This document shows, piece by piece, positions 43,481-54,184 of a DNA stretch of 64,000 bases (positions are counted from its first letter, which is position 1; each line of letters opens with the position of its first letter). The position numbers and the translations under genes are program-made. The notes below the pieces were generated by a model that did no database searches, was not told the DNA's origin, and was given only the letters and a program-made list of their open reading frames with translations. Origin of the DNA: Hirundichthys speculiger (lineage: Eukaryota > Chordata > Actinopteri > Beloniformes > Exocoetidae); contig JAGFBZ010000708.1 of the NCBI GenBank assembly GCA_018398805.1, positions 1,178,001-1,242,000 of the forward strand, in the 5' to 3' direction.

Positions 43481-44452
43481 AAAATAACAAGATGATGCAA
43501 TAGGACCAGTTGGTTTTTTAAAGCAAAACCTGCCTGATAACTTTTTCACTTTCTCAATCAGTTTTATGCCATTAATCTCTGCTGAATGAACCATGGAGTA
43601 ATTTGTGGATCTCTTTATCAATAATGATTCAAATCACAGAGGGTTTACTTTAATTTGATTCAGCATTTACAGTAATCCCTATAATTACGTTCCACTTTTT
43701 GTCATTAGATCAGCTAGATCAATCTTTAAAACTGCATCTATTTTGTGATCTTCGTCAGCCACAATTAAATGTACTATGCAGCAGTTTTTTTATATGATGG
43801 TATCAATAACATGTCTGTCTGGGAAAAAGGGGACAGGACTCTGTTAAAAACTAATGAATTCAACTCAGCCATTTATTTCACTCTGTTGCTGACACACTGA
43901 TCGAAAGTCCATGTACAATAAAATGAGAGAAAGACCAGTGACAGCAAAACTGAGAGTCTCACAAACATGAAGCAAGAGGTCTCATGTATTAGTTCGATCA
44001 GGGTTTACACTAATGGACTGTGGAAGTATTGACACTTAATGATAAGCTTTCATTTTATGAGGGCAGGAAAAGCAATGGGAGCGGTGATCCCAGCACCGTT
44101 TCCCACAGTTATTCTGTTTTCAAACTAATCGTGCCATTAACAATTCATTCCCTTCTTATGAAACTCAGAATGGCAGCTCTGAAAGGCGCTTATATGTCTT
44201 AACATGCATTTTTATACTAAATGGACATGGCCTAATGCACTGGTCTGATGACAGCAGTCATTAAAGGGGAAGCTGATGACAGTGTTAGCAATTAATGTCA
44301 GATTCAAGGTGTCATGAAGTCAACACATTAATGAGTGATGTGGGCGAGAGCAGAGAGCAGCGAGCCAATCACTCAACATGGCTGATGGGCTGTGAAGGGG
44401 GCAGGTGGGTGCTGGACTGGTCATGAGGGTCGGGGCTCGTCTTTTTAACGAT
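43481..44452. other. Single-copy DNA with the strongest candidate non-coding element
   Basis: 43990-44370 contains many homeodomain-type cores (gccattaacaattcatt, gcaattaatgtcag, cacattaatgagtg) and evenly mixed sequence, with no ORF domain. This is the sort of composition seen in developmental enhancers. Conservation is untested. Confidence 0.4.
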
Positions 44453-44561
44453 ATCTAAAAGATATCGGGGGGTAGGCTTCCTCGTTACATTACGCCAATA
44501 ATATACATGAGTATAAGATCGAAGTCTCTGGTAACAACCTCTAATACCCATTAAATAAAAA

Positions 44562-45597
44562 AATCTAGAAAAGCACAAACCCCCCCCAAGCGCAACAATT
44601 ATTGAAAATTTGAAAGTGATCCAAAATTCTTCCGGATCTCACCCAAAATAAAATCAGTTCTTCCTTTTCACATTTCCGACAACTAGAGGTCTTCGGAACA
44701 ACCTGACAACCTGAGAACCCGAGGTTCCGACCCGACTCGAATCGGGTCTCAGGTTTATTCAAAAGACGTGACTCCTGGTTCGGGTCGGAATCGGTTACAG
44801 TTAGTCTCAGGGTCCGGTCGGTGCTCTCTGACAGGCTGGGTCTGCGTTTACTCGAGAGAGGTAAAGATATTAGCGGTGGCAGCTAATGTCAGGACTCAGG
44901 GCAGTTTAATTAATTATTAATTAACGTGGTGTGTTTGTCATGAAACAATCGTGTTACCGTAGCGTGTTATTAGCGTTTTGCCCCCGGCAGCTGTGAAGCA
45001 CAATGGATCGTCATGACAACGCTGGATGAGAGAACATATTCACGATACGTCCTGACCGGTGTAGGCTATTAGTGTTAGCAGTTGCTACCATTAGCATCTG
45101 TATCCACAAAGAAAATAATGACGTGGATTTATTGTTGGTTACATCACGTAGCCTATGTAGCAACTGAACTGGTAGAAGAAGACAACTTTAGGGAAGAAAA
45201 TCAAGTTTTATTCAACGCTAGACAACTTTAACATGAGCAGCTATGGGCTGGATTGTCACGGTTCTATTCAGGTAACTCGGTTTGGTTCGTGGTCGGAAAC
45301 TAAAGACTCGAATCAGGTCGGTTCCGGGTCCAAATATTGCGGGTCCATTCGGGTTCGGACCCTCGGACTTATGATAATAGCTCGCGTTGGGTCGGTTTCG
45401 GGTTGAATTTCACGGGTCCATTCAGGTTCGGGCCCATGAAAGTGGACCCGTGAAGACCTCTACTGACTGCTCCTGAACTTCACCAAAATCCATCCATAAC
45501 TTTTTGAGTTATCTTGAACACAGACAGACAAACAGACAAACAGACAGACACACAGGCAGATAAACGCCGGCAAAAATATAACCTTCTTGGAGGAGGT
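44562..45597 (+). repeat. Repeat X, short form, interrupted by element G
   Basis: Starts ctagaaaagcacaaaccccc, resumes after G with tcctgaacttcaccaaaatc, and ends ttcttggaggaggt. Confidence 0.8.
44684..45462. mobile_element. hAT-like element G
   Basis: Ends tagaggtcttcgg and gtgaagacctcta are inverted. The flanks ccgacaac (44676-44683) and ctgactgc (45463-45470) each differ slightly from the X consensus ctgacaac at this site, consistent with an 8-bp duplication. The interior is rich in cgggtcgg-type motifs and is non-coding. Confidence 0.78.
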
Positions 45598-45960
45598 AAA
45601 AAACTCACGCAGAGTTTGGTACGTAGAATCACCTGTCATGATAAATCCATATTTCAGTAGGACTCCTGGTATTGTCTGTTAAAAGCTTTCTTTTTCTTGG
45701 AAGTGGTCGGCTGTTCTTCTTTCTTTTCACTGTACATTTTCTCCTTCACAAGGAAACTTTCCAAAGACGTCTGTTTCTTACTCATTTTGCTAGCTGGGTT
45801 AAATTTTGGCGCTCAAGTGACCGAGATGTAACTGAGAGAGTCCGGTCACTTTTCAAAATAAACAATTTTTCACAATAAAAGCTCGTTCAGACTCATATAA
45901 TAAATAAAACTTAAAAAAACACCTTTTTTCTTGCACAGACCGGGGGATGGGGACGACTGC

Positions 45961-46369
45961 ATTAAACTGCATTTCCCAAACTCCAGATTTGTCTTCATCA
46001 GCTCTTCAAGCTCATCCATCTCGTCAGTGAGCGATCTCACACTACCCATTACGAAGGAGGGAAGAGCTGGTTTAAACTTCCTCTTTCTCTTTCTCCTCTT
46101 GGTTAATGCTCTGCATCCGCACTGTCACCTAATCATTTCATGGGGGATTTGAGGTTTCCATTTGGGTAAATAAGCAAATATTCCTTCAAATAACATTGTA
46201 ACTGATATTTTAACATGAACAAAAGCCTTTTGATCTGCTTTAACATTTGTAGTGCACAAATGTGGCATCTGAATTATGTAACAATGGAGTGGAGGTCAGA
46301 ACAGGGATGGATGGATGGATGGATGGATGGATTATGGAGATGAATGGATGGATGGCATACCATAGGACA
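45961..46369. other. Repeat-derived DNA with a GGAT microsatellite
   Basis: The part at 46055-46100 (gggaagagctggtttaaact) is shared, reversed, with 61830-61860, so it is an interspersed repeat. A (GGAT)n tract lies at 46306-46332. No gene. Confidence 0.5.
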
Positions 46370-46540
46370 TGAGACCCTCCGGATGGTTAACACCATGTTT
46401 ACAAGGGTGCCTGTTGCATCATCTACACCTGAGTTAGCCACCTGGATGGTTAACCCTAACCCGAACCCCTAACCTGCCTGACCTGTAGGCCAACTGGAGT
46501 GGGTCCAGCTTTAGCTGCCTGCTGGCAGAGTGAAAGCGCC
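46370..46540 (-). pseudogene. LINE reverse transcriptase relic (Rex1/L2-like)
   Basis: The minus strand reads LKLDPLQLAYRSGR and, further on, GVDDATGTLVNMV, the RT block LDPLQFAYR...VDDA of CR1/L2-type elements, split by a short inserted tract containing ccctaaccc repeats. Nothing else of the element remains. Confidence 0.55.
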
Positions 46541-46846
46541 TCCTTTCCTGGAGTTTCAAGTTGGATTGGGGAGGCCGGGGGGGTGAGTTACATCTTTCTA
46601 AACTACTCCGTTTTTCATTGTCCATCAAATGAAAGACGTGTAGAGAAACAGTTTGTTCATACAATGAACACTGTACCTATTTTCCCTAAAGCAGTGTGAT
46701 TGAGAGGTTCTCAGCCTTGTGAGTCACAATGTCCTGCCCCCACGCCAGGTCAGGGCCAAAAGTCTAAACCTGAAAAAATATGATATGAAAGTGGAAAAAA
46801 GAAAGATTTGAACCTTAAACAATAAGATCTGAAAGTGAAATAATTA
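46541..46846. other. Spacer without a recognised feature
   Basis: No repeat or gene recognised. Confidence 0.4.
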
Positions 46847-47815
46847 GGGCTGGGCAAGTTATAACATCATAATCGCATTCACTCACATAATGTTCACATC
46901 AGTTCTCCATATACAGGTCTATAGCTCGGTAAAAGGTGTTCATCCAGTCTTCTTGTTAGTAGATTCTGCTTCTTACATATTATCTATTTAAGTTCGTTCG
47001 TTGTCACAACACAATCCACTACACAACACCCCTCACACTTCACAACCCAGCACACACCACACCCTCACTGTCCTGTCTCTTTATTTGTCTTGTCTTTAAA
47101 TGTTTCACTGCTGGTGTTTTTTAGTCCTCTCTGACGAAATCAGGATTTAAGATGTTAATAAAAGATGTTAGAATTTACTGCCAGAGAGGACTGAAGGACA
47201 CATTCACCCTTCACACTCCCACAAAAAAAAGTCTGCTATAAGATTAATTTGCATATACACACTAGATGGTTTGGCTAGATGAAGGGCCTAACCATGAATG
47301 CAGACACACACCAAAAAAAAAAATCACATTCACTCATTTATTCCGAAAACATTCTGACATTTATTTTATCGCGCATGTTGCTCACATGCTGTTTTTTGAA
47401 AAGTCTGTTACTGGCTGCTGCAGAACCAGAAGAGAATTGACGGGAAAAACATGCAGAAAAGCTAAAACAGACATGGAGAATGGTAACGTTACAGAACTTT
47501 AACATGGATATTTTCATTTTAAAGTTCTCCCAGATGGAGGATTTGACAGAAACAAAGATATTTGTAACCACTGCCGTTCTGCTGTTACCTCAGAAATGAT
47601 CTGATTTAATGTTCTGATTGTGGCTCAGGATTTTGTTGGTAGACTTTTTATTTTTCATAAAAAAACAGGATGACATTAATGCCCTGGTAGTGGAAATAAG
47701 CTTTATTTTATTTTACATTTTTTAAGATGAGATTTACACTAAATATGTGTTACTGACAAGTGCTGATGTTAAAAGTGTTTGAACAACAAATGTTATGGCG
47801 CTTTTATTCATATTT
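46847..47815 (+). mobile_element. Element U, copy 3, interrupted by retrosequence T2
   Basis: gggctgggcaagttataaca starts the copy; U sequence resumes at about 47322 and runs to about 47815, where it diverges from the other copies, so the right end is lost. Confidence 0.75.
46886..47321 (+). mobile_element. A-tailed retrosequence T2 inside U3
   Basis: 436 bp ending in an A-run and flanked by aatcgcattcactca (46871-46885) and aatcacattcactca (47322-47336), a 15-bp duplication with one difference. The last 230 bp match T1 at 7537-7758. No ORF with a domain. An L1-type mechanism is inferred from the tail and duplication. Confidence 0.8.
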
Positions 47816-47833
47816 CTGAAACTGAAAAAATAT

Positions 47834-47926
47834 TGTCATGTTTACAGTGGATGGAAGGAGGACCCAAGAGCAGGAGATCTCAAAAAATACACACGCAGGA
47901 CTGCCATGGCCGACCAGGCCATGACA
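47834..47926. mobile_element. 93-bp TG...CA element with 5-bp duplication
   Basis: Starts tgtcatgtttacag and ends caggccatgaca, with a perfect inverted 7-mer at the ends, and is flanked by aatat on both sides (47829-47833, 47927-47931). This resembles a minimal or strongly deleted LTR unit. It is too short for a firm class. Confidence 0.5.
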
Positions 47927-47931
47927 AATAT

Positions 47932-48832
47932 GATCTAAAATTAAAAAAAATACGATCCTAATCTAAAAATTTGGGATTGAAAAAAAAAAGAGCCCAAACC
48001 TTCAACTCTTAGTTTCAAATTTCAGTTTTTCAACTTCAAAACTAATGGCCCTGATTTAGTTCAATAAATCTTTTTAAAGCTATCTAATAAGTTTTCCACC
48101 CAATAGTCCTGGATCTAAATGTGTGGTGTCCTTTCCCTAAACTCTGTAAGATGACGTCCTGTCCTCCTCCAGCCTTTTACAGATCCACCACTCCTCAGTG
48201 GATGTCTTCAGAAATCTCCTTTCAATAAAGTATTAATCACATGGACACATAATTCTTGTAAGCAACAAACTTAAAGTGTGTGGAGTCAGTTTGTCATTTA
48301 AAGTAGCTTTAAACCACAGCTGGAAACTGTTTAACTTCTAAAATGTACTTTTTCCTCCAGCTCTGTGAATGTTGTATTCAATAAATACTTTAAAATACAA
48401 AATAAATTATCATAGATAATTAACCTGAAGAGATGTTGTCCTTCAGTAACATCAATTCCAATCATTTTCAGACAAACCCTAAGAACCGTGGAAGCTGAAT
48501 GGATGTATTCTTGTAGAGGTCTCATTAAAAACTAAGTGTAGCCTTGATAAATTCTAGTCTGTTGTAAAATATAATTGAAATGTAACTGAAGTCCTTTTTA
48601 TTCAGCACATTCATAATGAAGCGGACGGCTGCACAAAGCTAAGTGCAGCACAAGGACTCATGTTCTATCCTTGGATCCAAGATGAAGTTCAAAACACTTC
48701 AACTTGAGCACAGTGATGACACATCCGATCATTTTACAGAATAAAACTGCAAGAACGCATGTAACAAAAAAGAAAAAGAAGCACACAAGAATGTTTTCTT
48801 CTCGTCTTTTCTGTCTCTGTCTATCGCCACAG
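47932..48832. other. AT-rich DNA, no gene recognised
   Basis: No repeat or domain. The last 45 bp (48788-48832) are pyrimidine-rich and end in ccacag, a good 3' splice-site sequence; see the adjoining entry. Confidence 0.4.
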
Positions 48833-48892
48833 ATCAATAAATGGATAGAAAAAAAGAAAACAATAAAAAGAAGAAAACCACAAAAGAACAAG
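48833..48892 (+). other. Possible 60-nt exon-like segment
   Basis: A pyrimidine tract ending ctatcgccacag precedes the segment, and aacaag followed by gtgagaaa ends it, matching vertebrate splice acceptor and donor consensus. The segment is exactly 20 codons in an open frame, Lys-rich (INKWIEKKKTIKRRKPQKNK). No neighbouring exon was recognised, so this may be coincidence. Confidence 0.2.
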
Positions 48893-48957
48893 GTGAGAAA
48901 ACAGGATGTGGCTGCAGTTGAAGCAGGCAAAACTGCTGGCAGTGAAACCAGTGAAAT

Positions 48958-50132
48958 CAGCAGTGGAACCAGCAGAGGAACCAGTGGAACCAGCAGAGGA
49001 ACCAGTGGAACCAGCGGGGGAACCAGTGGAACCAGCAGGGGAACCAGTGTAACCAGCTGTAGAACCAGCAAAGGAACAAGTGGAACCAGCAGAGGAACCA
49101 GTGGAACCAGCAGGGGAACCAGTGGAACCAGCAGAGGAACCAGCAGAGGAACCAGTGGAACCAGCAGGGGAACCAGTGTAACCAGCTGTAGAACCAGCAA
49201 AGGAACAAGTGGAACCAGCAGAGGAACCAGTGGAACCAGCAGTGAAACCAGTGGAACCGGCAGAGGAACCAGTGGAACCAGCAGAGGAACCAGTGGAACC
49301 AGTAGGGGAACCAGTGTAACCAGCTGTAGAACCAGCAAAGGAACAAGTGGAACCAGCAGAGGAACCAGTGGAACCAGCAGTGAAACCAGTGGAACCAGCA
49401 GAGGAACCAGTGGAACCAGCAGGGGAACCAGTGTAACCAGCTGTAGAACCAGCAAAGGAACAAGTGGAACCAGCAGAGGAACCAGTGGAACCAGCAGTGA
49501 AACCAGTGGAACCAGCAGAGGAACCAGTGGAACCAGCAGAGGAACCAGTGGAACCAGCAGGGGAACCAGTGGAACCAGCTGTAGAACCAGCAAAGGAACA
49601 AGTGGAACCAGCAGAGGAACCATTGGAACCAGCAGTGAAACCAGTGGAACCAGCAGAGGAACCAGTGGGGGAACCAGTGGAACCAGCAAAGGAACCAGCA
49701 GAGGAACCAGTGAAACCAGCAGTGGAACCAGCAGAAGAACCAGTGGAGAAGTGGAACCAGTGGAAGAACAAGCAGAGGAACCAGTAGAAACCAGCTGAAG
49801 AACCAGCAGAGGAAGCAGTGGAACCAATGAAGGAACCAGCAGAGGAACGAATAAAACCAGCAGTAGAATCAGCAGAGGAACCAGCGGAGGAACCAGGGGA
49901 ACCAGTGGAACCAGCAGGGGAACCAGTGGAACCAGCTGAGGAACCAGCAGATAAACCAGTGGAGCCAGCAGATGAACCAGTGGAGCCAGCAGAGGAACCA
50001 GTGGAACCAGCAGAGGAACCAGCAGAGGAACCAGAGGAACCAGTGGAACCAGCAGTGAAACCAGTGGAACCAGCAGAGGAACCAGCAGAGGAACCAGTGG
50101 AACCAGCAGAGGAACCAGCTGCTGGTAGCTGA
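48958..50132. repeat. GGAACCAG minisatellite, array A
   Basis: About 1.17 kb of alternating 9-bp (ggaaccagt) and 12-bp (ggaaccagcaga, with g or t variants) units, mostly in 21-bp pairs, with recurrent variants such as gtgtaaccagctgtagaacc. All unit lengths are multiples of three and lack stops in most frames, so ORFs hundreds of codons long appear on both strands (Glu-Pro-Val-Glu-Pro-Ala, Gly-Thr-Ser, Leu-Val-Pro and Trp-Phe-Leu-Cys readings). None shows coding character; frames break at single-base differences between copies. Confidence 0.93.
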
Positions 50133-50280
50133 AGTCCTTCTGGCTGACAGGGATTCTGAACAGGTTCCACTCAACATGAAAAGTTTCTTTTGTTTTGTTT
50201 TTGGCAGCATCAGATGCTACATTCATGTGTCATTTAAAGGTCATTATTCCTGCTGAAAACTGGTGAAACATAGCGTAAAC
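50133..50280. repeat. Spacer of the duplicated minisatellite, copy 1
   Basis: About 148 bp (gctgctggtagctgaagtcc ... gaaacatagcgt) that recurs at 51456-51603. It is part of the 1,323-bp tandem duplication. Confidence 0.9.
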
Positions 50281-51455
50281 ACAGCAGTGGAACCAGCAGA
50301 GGAACCAGTGGAACCAGCAGAGGAACCAGTGGAACCAGCGGGGGAACCAGTGGAACCAGCAGGGGAACCAGTGTAACCAGCTGTAGAACCAGCAAAGGAA
50401 CAAGTGGAACCAGCAGAGGAACCAGTGGAACCAGCAGGGGAACCAGTGGAACCAGCAGAGGAACCAGCAGAGGAACCAGTGGAACCAGCAGGGGAACCAG
50501 TGTAACCAGCTGTAGAACCAGCAAAGGAACAAGTGGAACCAGCAGAGGAACCAGTGGAACCAGCAGTGAAACCAGTGGAACCAGCAGAGGAACCAGTGGA
50601 ACCAGCAGAGGAACCAGTGGAACCAGTAGGGGAACCAGTGTAACCAGCTGTAGAACCAGCAAAGGAACAAGTGGAACCAGCAGAGGAACCAGTGGAACCA
50701 GCAGTGAAACCAGTGGAACCAGCAGAGGAACCAGTGGAACCAGCAGGGGAACCAGTGTAACCAGCTGTAGAACCAGCAAAGGAACAAGTGGAACCAGCAG
50801 AGGAACCAGTGGAACCAGCAGTGAAACCAGTGGAACCAGCAGAGGAACCAGTGGAACCAGCAGAGGAACCAGTGGAACCAGCAGGGGAACCAGTGGAACC
50901 AGCTGTAGAACCAGCAAAGGAACAAGTGGAACCAGCAGAGGAACCATTGGAACCAGCAGTGAAACCAGTGGAACCAGCAGAGGAACCAGTGGGGGAACCA
51001 GTGGAACCAGCAAAGGAACCAGCAGAGGAACCAGTGAAACCAGCAGTGGAACCAGCAGAAGAACCAGTGGAGAAGTGGAACCAGTGGAAGAACAAGCAGA
51101 GGAACCAGTAGAACCAGCTGAAGAACCAGCAGAGGAAGCAGTGGAACCAATGAAGGAACCAGCAGAGGAACGAATAAAACCAGCAGTAGAATCAGCAGAG
51201 GAACCAGCGGAGGAACCAGGGGAACCAGTGGAACCAGCAGGGGAACCAGTGGAACCAGCTGAGGAACCAGCAGATAAACCAGTGGAGCCAGCAGATGAAC
51301 CAGTGGAGCCAGCAGAGGAACCAGTGGAACCAGCAGAGGAACCAGCAGAGGAACCAGAGGAACCAGTGGAACCAGCAGTGAAACCAGTGGAACCAGCAGA
51401 GGAACCAGCAGAGGAACCAGTGGAACCAGCAGAGGAACCAGCTGCTGGTAGCTGA
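50281..51455. repeat. GGAACCAG minisatellite, array B
   Basis: Nearly identical to array A. I noticed one substitution (accggcag in A at about 49257, accagcag in B) and one single-base length difference (cagtagaaaccagc in A, cagtagaaccagc in B). The whole array plus spacer is repeated with a 1,323-bp period. Confidence 0.93.
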
Positions 51456-52745
51456 AGTCCTTCTGGCTGACAGGGATTCTGAACAGGTTCCACTCAACAT
51501 GAAAAGTTTCTTTTGTTTTGTTTTTGGCAGCATCAGATGCTACATTCATGTGTCATTTAAAGGTCATTATTCCTGCTGAAAACTGGTGAAACATAGCGTT
51601 TATGTTTTTATCATGAGGATTCTGTCTTCATTTCATGGAAGATCATCCACTACCAAGTCTTTGGTGAATATCTGGGCAGAGTTTTGTGAGACTTCCACGT
51701 CACCGACTGTTTTATAATTCGCATGTCTTTATTATATTTTTCTACTGTCTGTAGGACTGTGTACCTACCTGCACATGAATGGTTATAAATACAGTTGCTA
51801 CGATACCTAAGAGAGACAGAAAATAAACCCCTTCTCTGGAACAGTGGGGTGTCTCTGTAAACTCATCTTGAACTTCCTCTTATCTGTTTACCTTGTTATT
51901 CTGCATCATATTTTTAATAGATATATCAAATCATCCATGTGAAGGACTGGATTACAGTTTTGCATGTTTTTTCCCCCAGCTTTTATTAATCTCTCTTTTA
52001 TTTTAAATATTCATAAACCTTATGGTTGTTGCTGCTGCCTCTTAATTTTAAGCACATTTCCTAAGAAATGCATTTATAAATATACTTTTAAATTAAAAGC
52101 ATCTTGAGTATGTAGGAGCTCTTTAACAAGTGTTGGGTTTACTGCAGCCTCATGATACCTTACACATAATGCCGACAACAAAAATAGTATGAAGTATCTT
52201 GTGTCATTTGTTTGGGCTGCTGTATCACAGCTGGAAGGTTGCTGGTTAAAATCCCTATCTGTGTTTAGTTTGCACGTTCAGAAACGTACATGTTAGGCCA
52301 GTTGGTTAGTTCAAACGTCTTCTGTGGGGCTGTTTGTCCGTTTGGACTGACAGCCTCTTTAGAGTGAACTCTGCATTTCATCTGAGGACAGTTGGCTCCA
52401 GCAAACCTCCCTGACCTTAAACAGGACAAACTGGGTATTAGACCATGGAGGGTAGTGAAATAAAAACAAAAAGAAAGAAAGAAAAACACAATTCTTATTT
52501 TTCCTATTTTATTTCTGCAATAATATCCTGAATGTTGATGCAGGATGCATTTTTGGAACCATGTTAAAGCACCGGCACAGCTGCAGCTCTGGTATACATG
52601 TCTGCAGAACCTCATAGGAGCACTTATCAAACTTTTTTTAATCTTTTCCTCCATGAGGGGAGGATGAAAAGACATTTGTTCTGAAGTCAGTGAGTAGAAG
52701 TGGCACATCTTTTAACTCCTACATAGACAATTTTTTTGTAAAATA
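51456..52745. other. Second spacer copy, then unassigned DNA
   Basis: The first 148 bp are the second spacer copy. 52215-52330 (acagctggaaggttgctggt, aaaatccctatctgtgttt) is a decayed piece of the SINE-like repeat at 43326. No gene. Confidence 0.5.
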
Positions 52746-53537
52746 AACTAGAAAAGCACTCGTAGAGTGCAGACCTACGCCAAGCACAACAATTCCCCCA
52801 TTAGGGGTGTAAAAAAATTTGATTTGGCAATATATCGTGATTTTCGGCCACCCAATAGAATATCGATTTTTCAGCTCCTAATATCTATTTTTTAGGAAAA
52901 TTAATGTATGCTTAAATTTGCAAAAACACTAATAATAAACAATAAATAGGTTGTTTTGAAGCAAATAGTTTTGACTCAATTTGTTCTTTAAATGATCAAT
53001 ATCATCTGATGAACATATATAGCCACTTCATTTATTATCTCTATTTTTAATTTTGATTTTAACTGGGTAAAATATTGCAATATATCGTGATAATATCGTA
53101 TTGTGACCCAAGTATCATGATACATATCATATTGCAAGGTCCTTGCCAATACTCGCCCCTATACCCCCATATAGCGATTTACAGATTGCGATAAAATCCG
53201 CCTTCTGGATCAGATCCGGATCAGCCTTTGAAATTTGATAGAGGTTCCCATTGTCAATCCCTGGGTCAAATTTCATGAGTTTGGGGCAATAATGAATGGA
53301 GATATTGAGAAACAAAATTTTTGGCCCTATTTACCACAATGTTATTAAAAATTTGAAAGTGATCCAGAGTCCAGGATTTCTTCCAGATCACATCCAAAAT
53401 GAAACCAGTTCTTCCTTTTCACATTTCTGACAACACAACAAATTTCATCAAAATCCATCCATAACTTTTTGAGTTATCCTGAACGCAGACAGACAGACAG
53501 ATAAACGCCAGCAAAACATAACCTCCTTAGTGGAGGA
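52746..53537 (+). repeat. Repeat X, long form, interrupted by MITE Y
   Basis: Starts aactagaaaagcactcgtag and ends tccttagtggagg. It is split near the cccccatatagcg block by Y copy 4. Confidence 0.85.
52802..53161 (+). mobile_element. hAT-type MITE Y, copy 4, inside repeat X
   Basis: Starts taggggtgtaaaaaaatttg, ends ttgccaatactcgccccta. The X sequence tcccccat on the left (52794-52801) reappears as acccccat on the right (53163-53170), a 7-of-8 match that fits a hAT duplication with one extra base. Confidence 0.85.
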
Positions 53538-54182
53538 CGCTTACTTTTCCAGTCCTTCATTTTTGCTCACACTAAGTCCACACTAAGCACATTTACATCT
53601 TCAGGTGTAATCACAGAAATGCTTTCTTTTTCACTGTAAAATTCTGCTGAATAATGGTATTCTGTAATTTGTTCATCGTTAACACAGCAAATTAAAAATT
53701 GATCATGACATGGAAATAAATCTATGGCTGACATTTGGAACGAAAAATAGAAAATTGATCAATTACGGAGCTATAATTGCTTAGCGAGGGCAATCTCTCC
53801 TCCCCCTATTGATTCAGTTTGACAGCCTCCCTCACGTTGATAAATCCAGGCAGGAGAAGCAGCGTTCCAGTCGCTTCCAGGGCATCATCCATCTCTTGCC
53901 CCGACTCTCAGAGCAAACCTTACACCTTAATGCTCATTTAAATGGGACACAAATCATCATCAAAGACAAATGTGTGTTGAGAAGCTTGTAGCATCAGCAG
54001 CACCACCCAGAAACAGCCCTGTGGAAAAATAACACAGCTGTGCATCTGAGGCAGAAATGGAGACGCTATCTGGATGGTTTAAATTATATTGTATCCATGT
54101 ATGTAGAACAAAGTATCTGAAATGTCACATTCATGTAAATAACTAAAAAATAATCAAATGATCAAAATTATGATGTCAGAAC
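53538..54182. other. Single-copy DNA, possible conserved non-coding block
   Basis: 53620-53960 contains aaaattgatcaattacgg, gctataattgcttagcgag and attgattcagtttgacag, TAAT/ATTG-rich motifs without a domain-bearing ORF. It looks like non-coding regulatory DNA; untested. Confidence 0.38.
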
Positions 54183-54184
54183 TA

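Larger units (their letters stand above)
44455..45960 (-). mobile_element. hAT-A copy interrupted by X and G
   Basis: hAT-A sequence in reverse occurs at about 44455-44561 (cctcgttacattacgccaat) and 45598-45960 (ending gggatggggacgactg). Between them is repeat X, which is itself interrupted by the hAT-like element G. In the right part the minus strand reads MSKKQTSLESFLVKEKM, as in the copy at 3591. The left terminus is degraded. Confidence 0.8.

Noticed and set aside
48704..49798. Plus-strand ORF of 364 codons rich in Gly-Thr-Ser
   Set aside because: Same minisatellite effect; the corresponding frame is not kept in array B.
48658..50226. Minus-strand ORF of about 520 codons rich in Leu-Val-Pro
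   Set aside because: It is a shadow of the 9/12-bp minisatellite, which keeps several frames open on both strands; no frame bias, no domain, and its start lies in the duplicated spacer.
50230..51549. Minus-strand ORFs of 419-439 codons
   Set aside because: Second copy of the minisatellite; frames read Leu-Val-Pro, Trp-Phe-Leu-Cys or Ala-Gly-Ser repeats without coding character.
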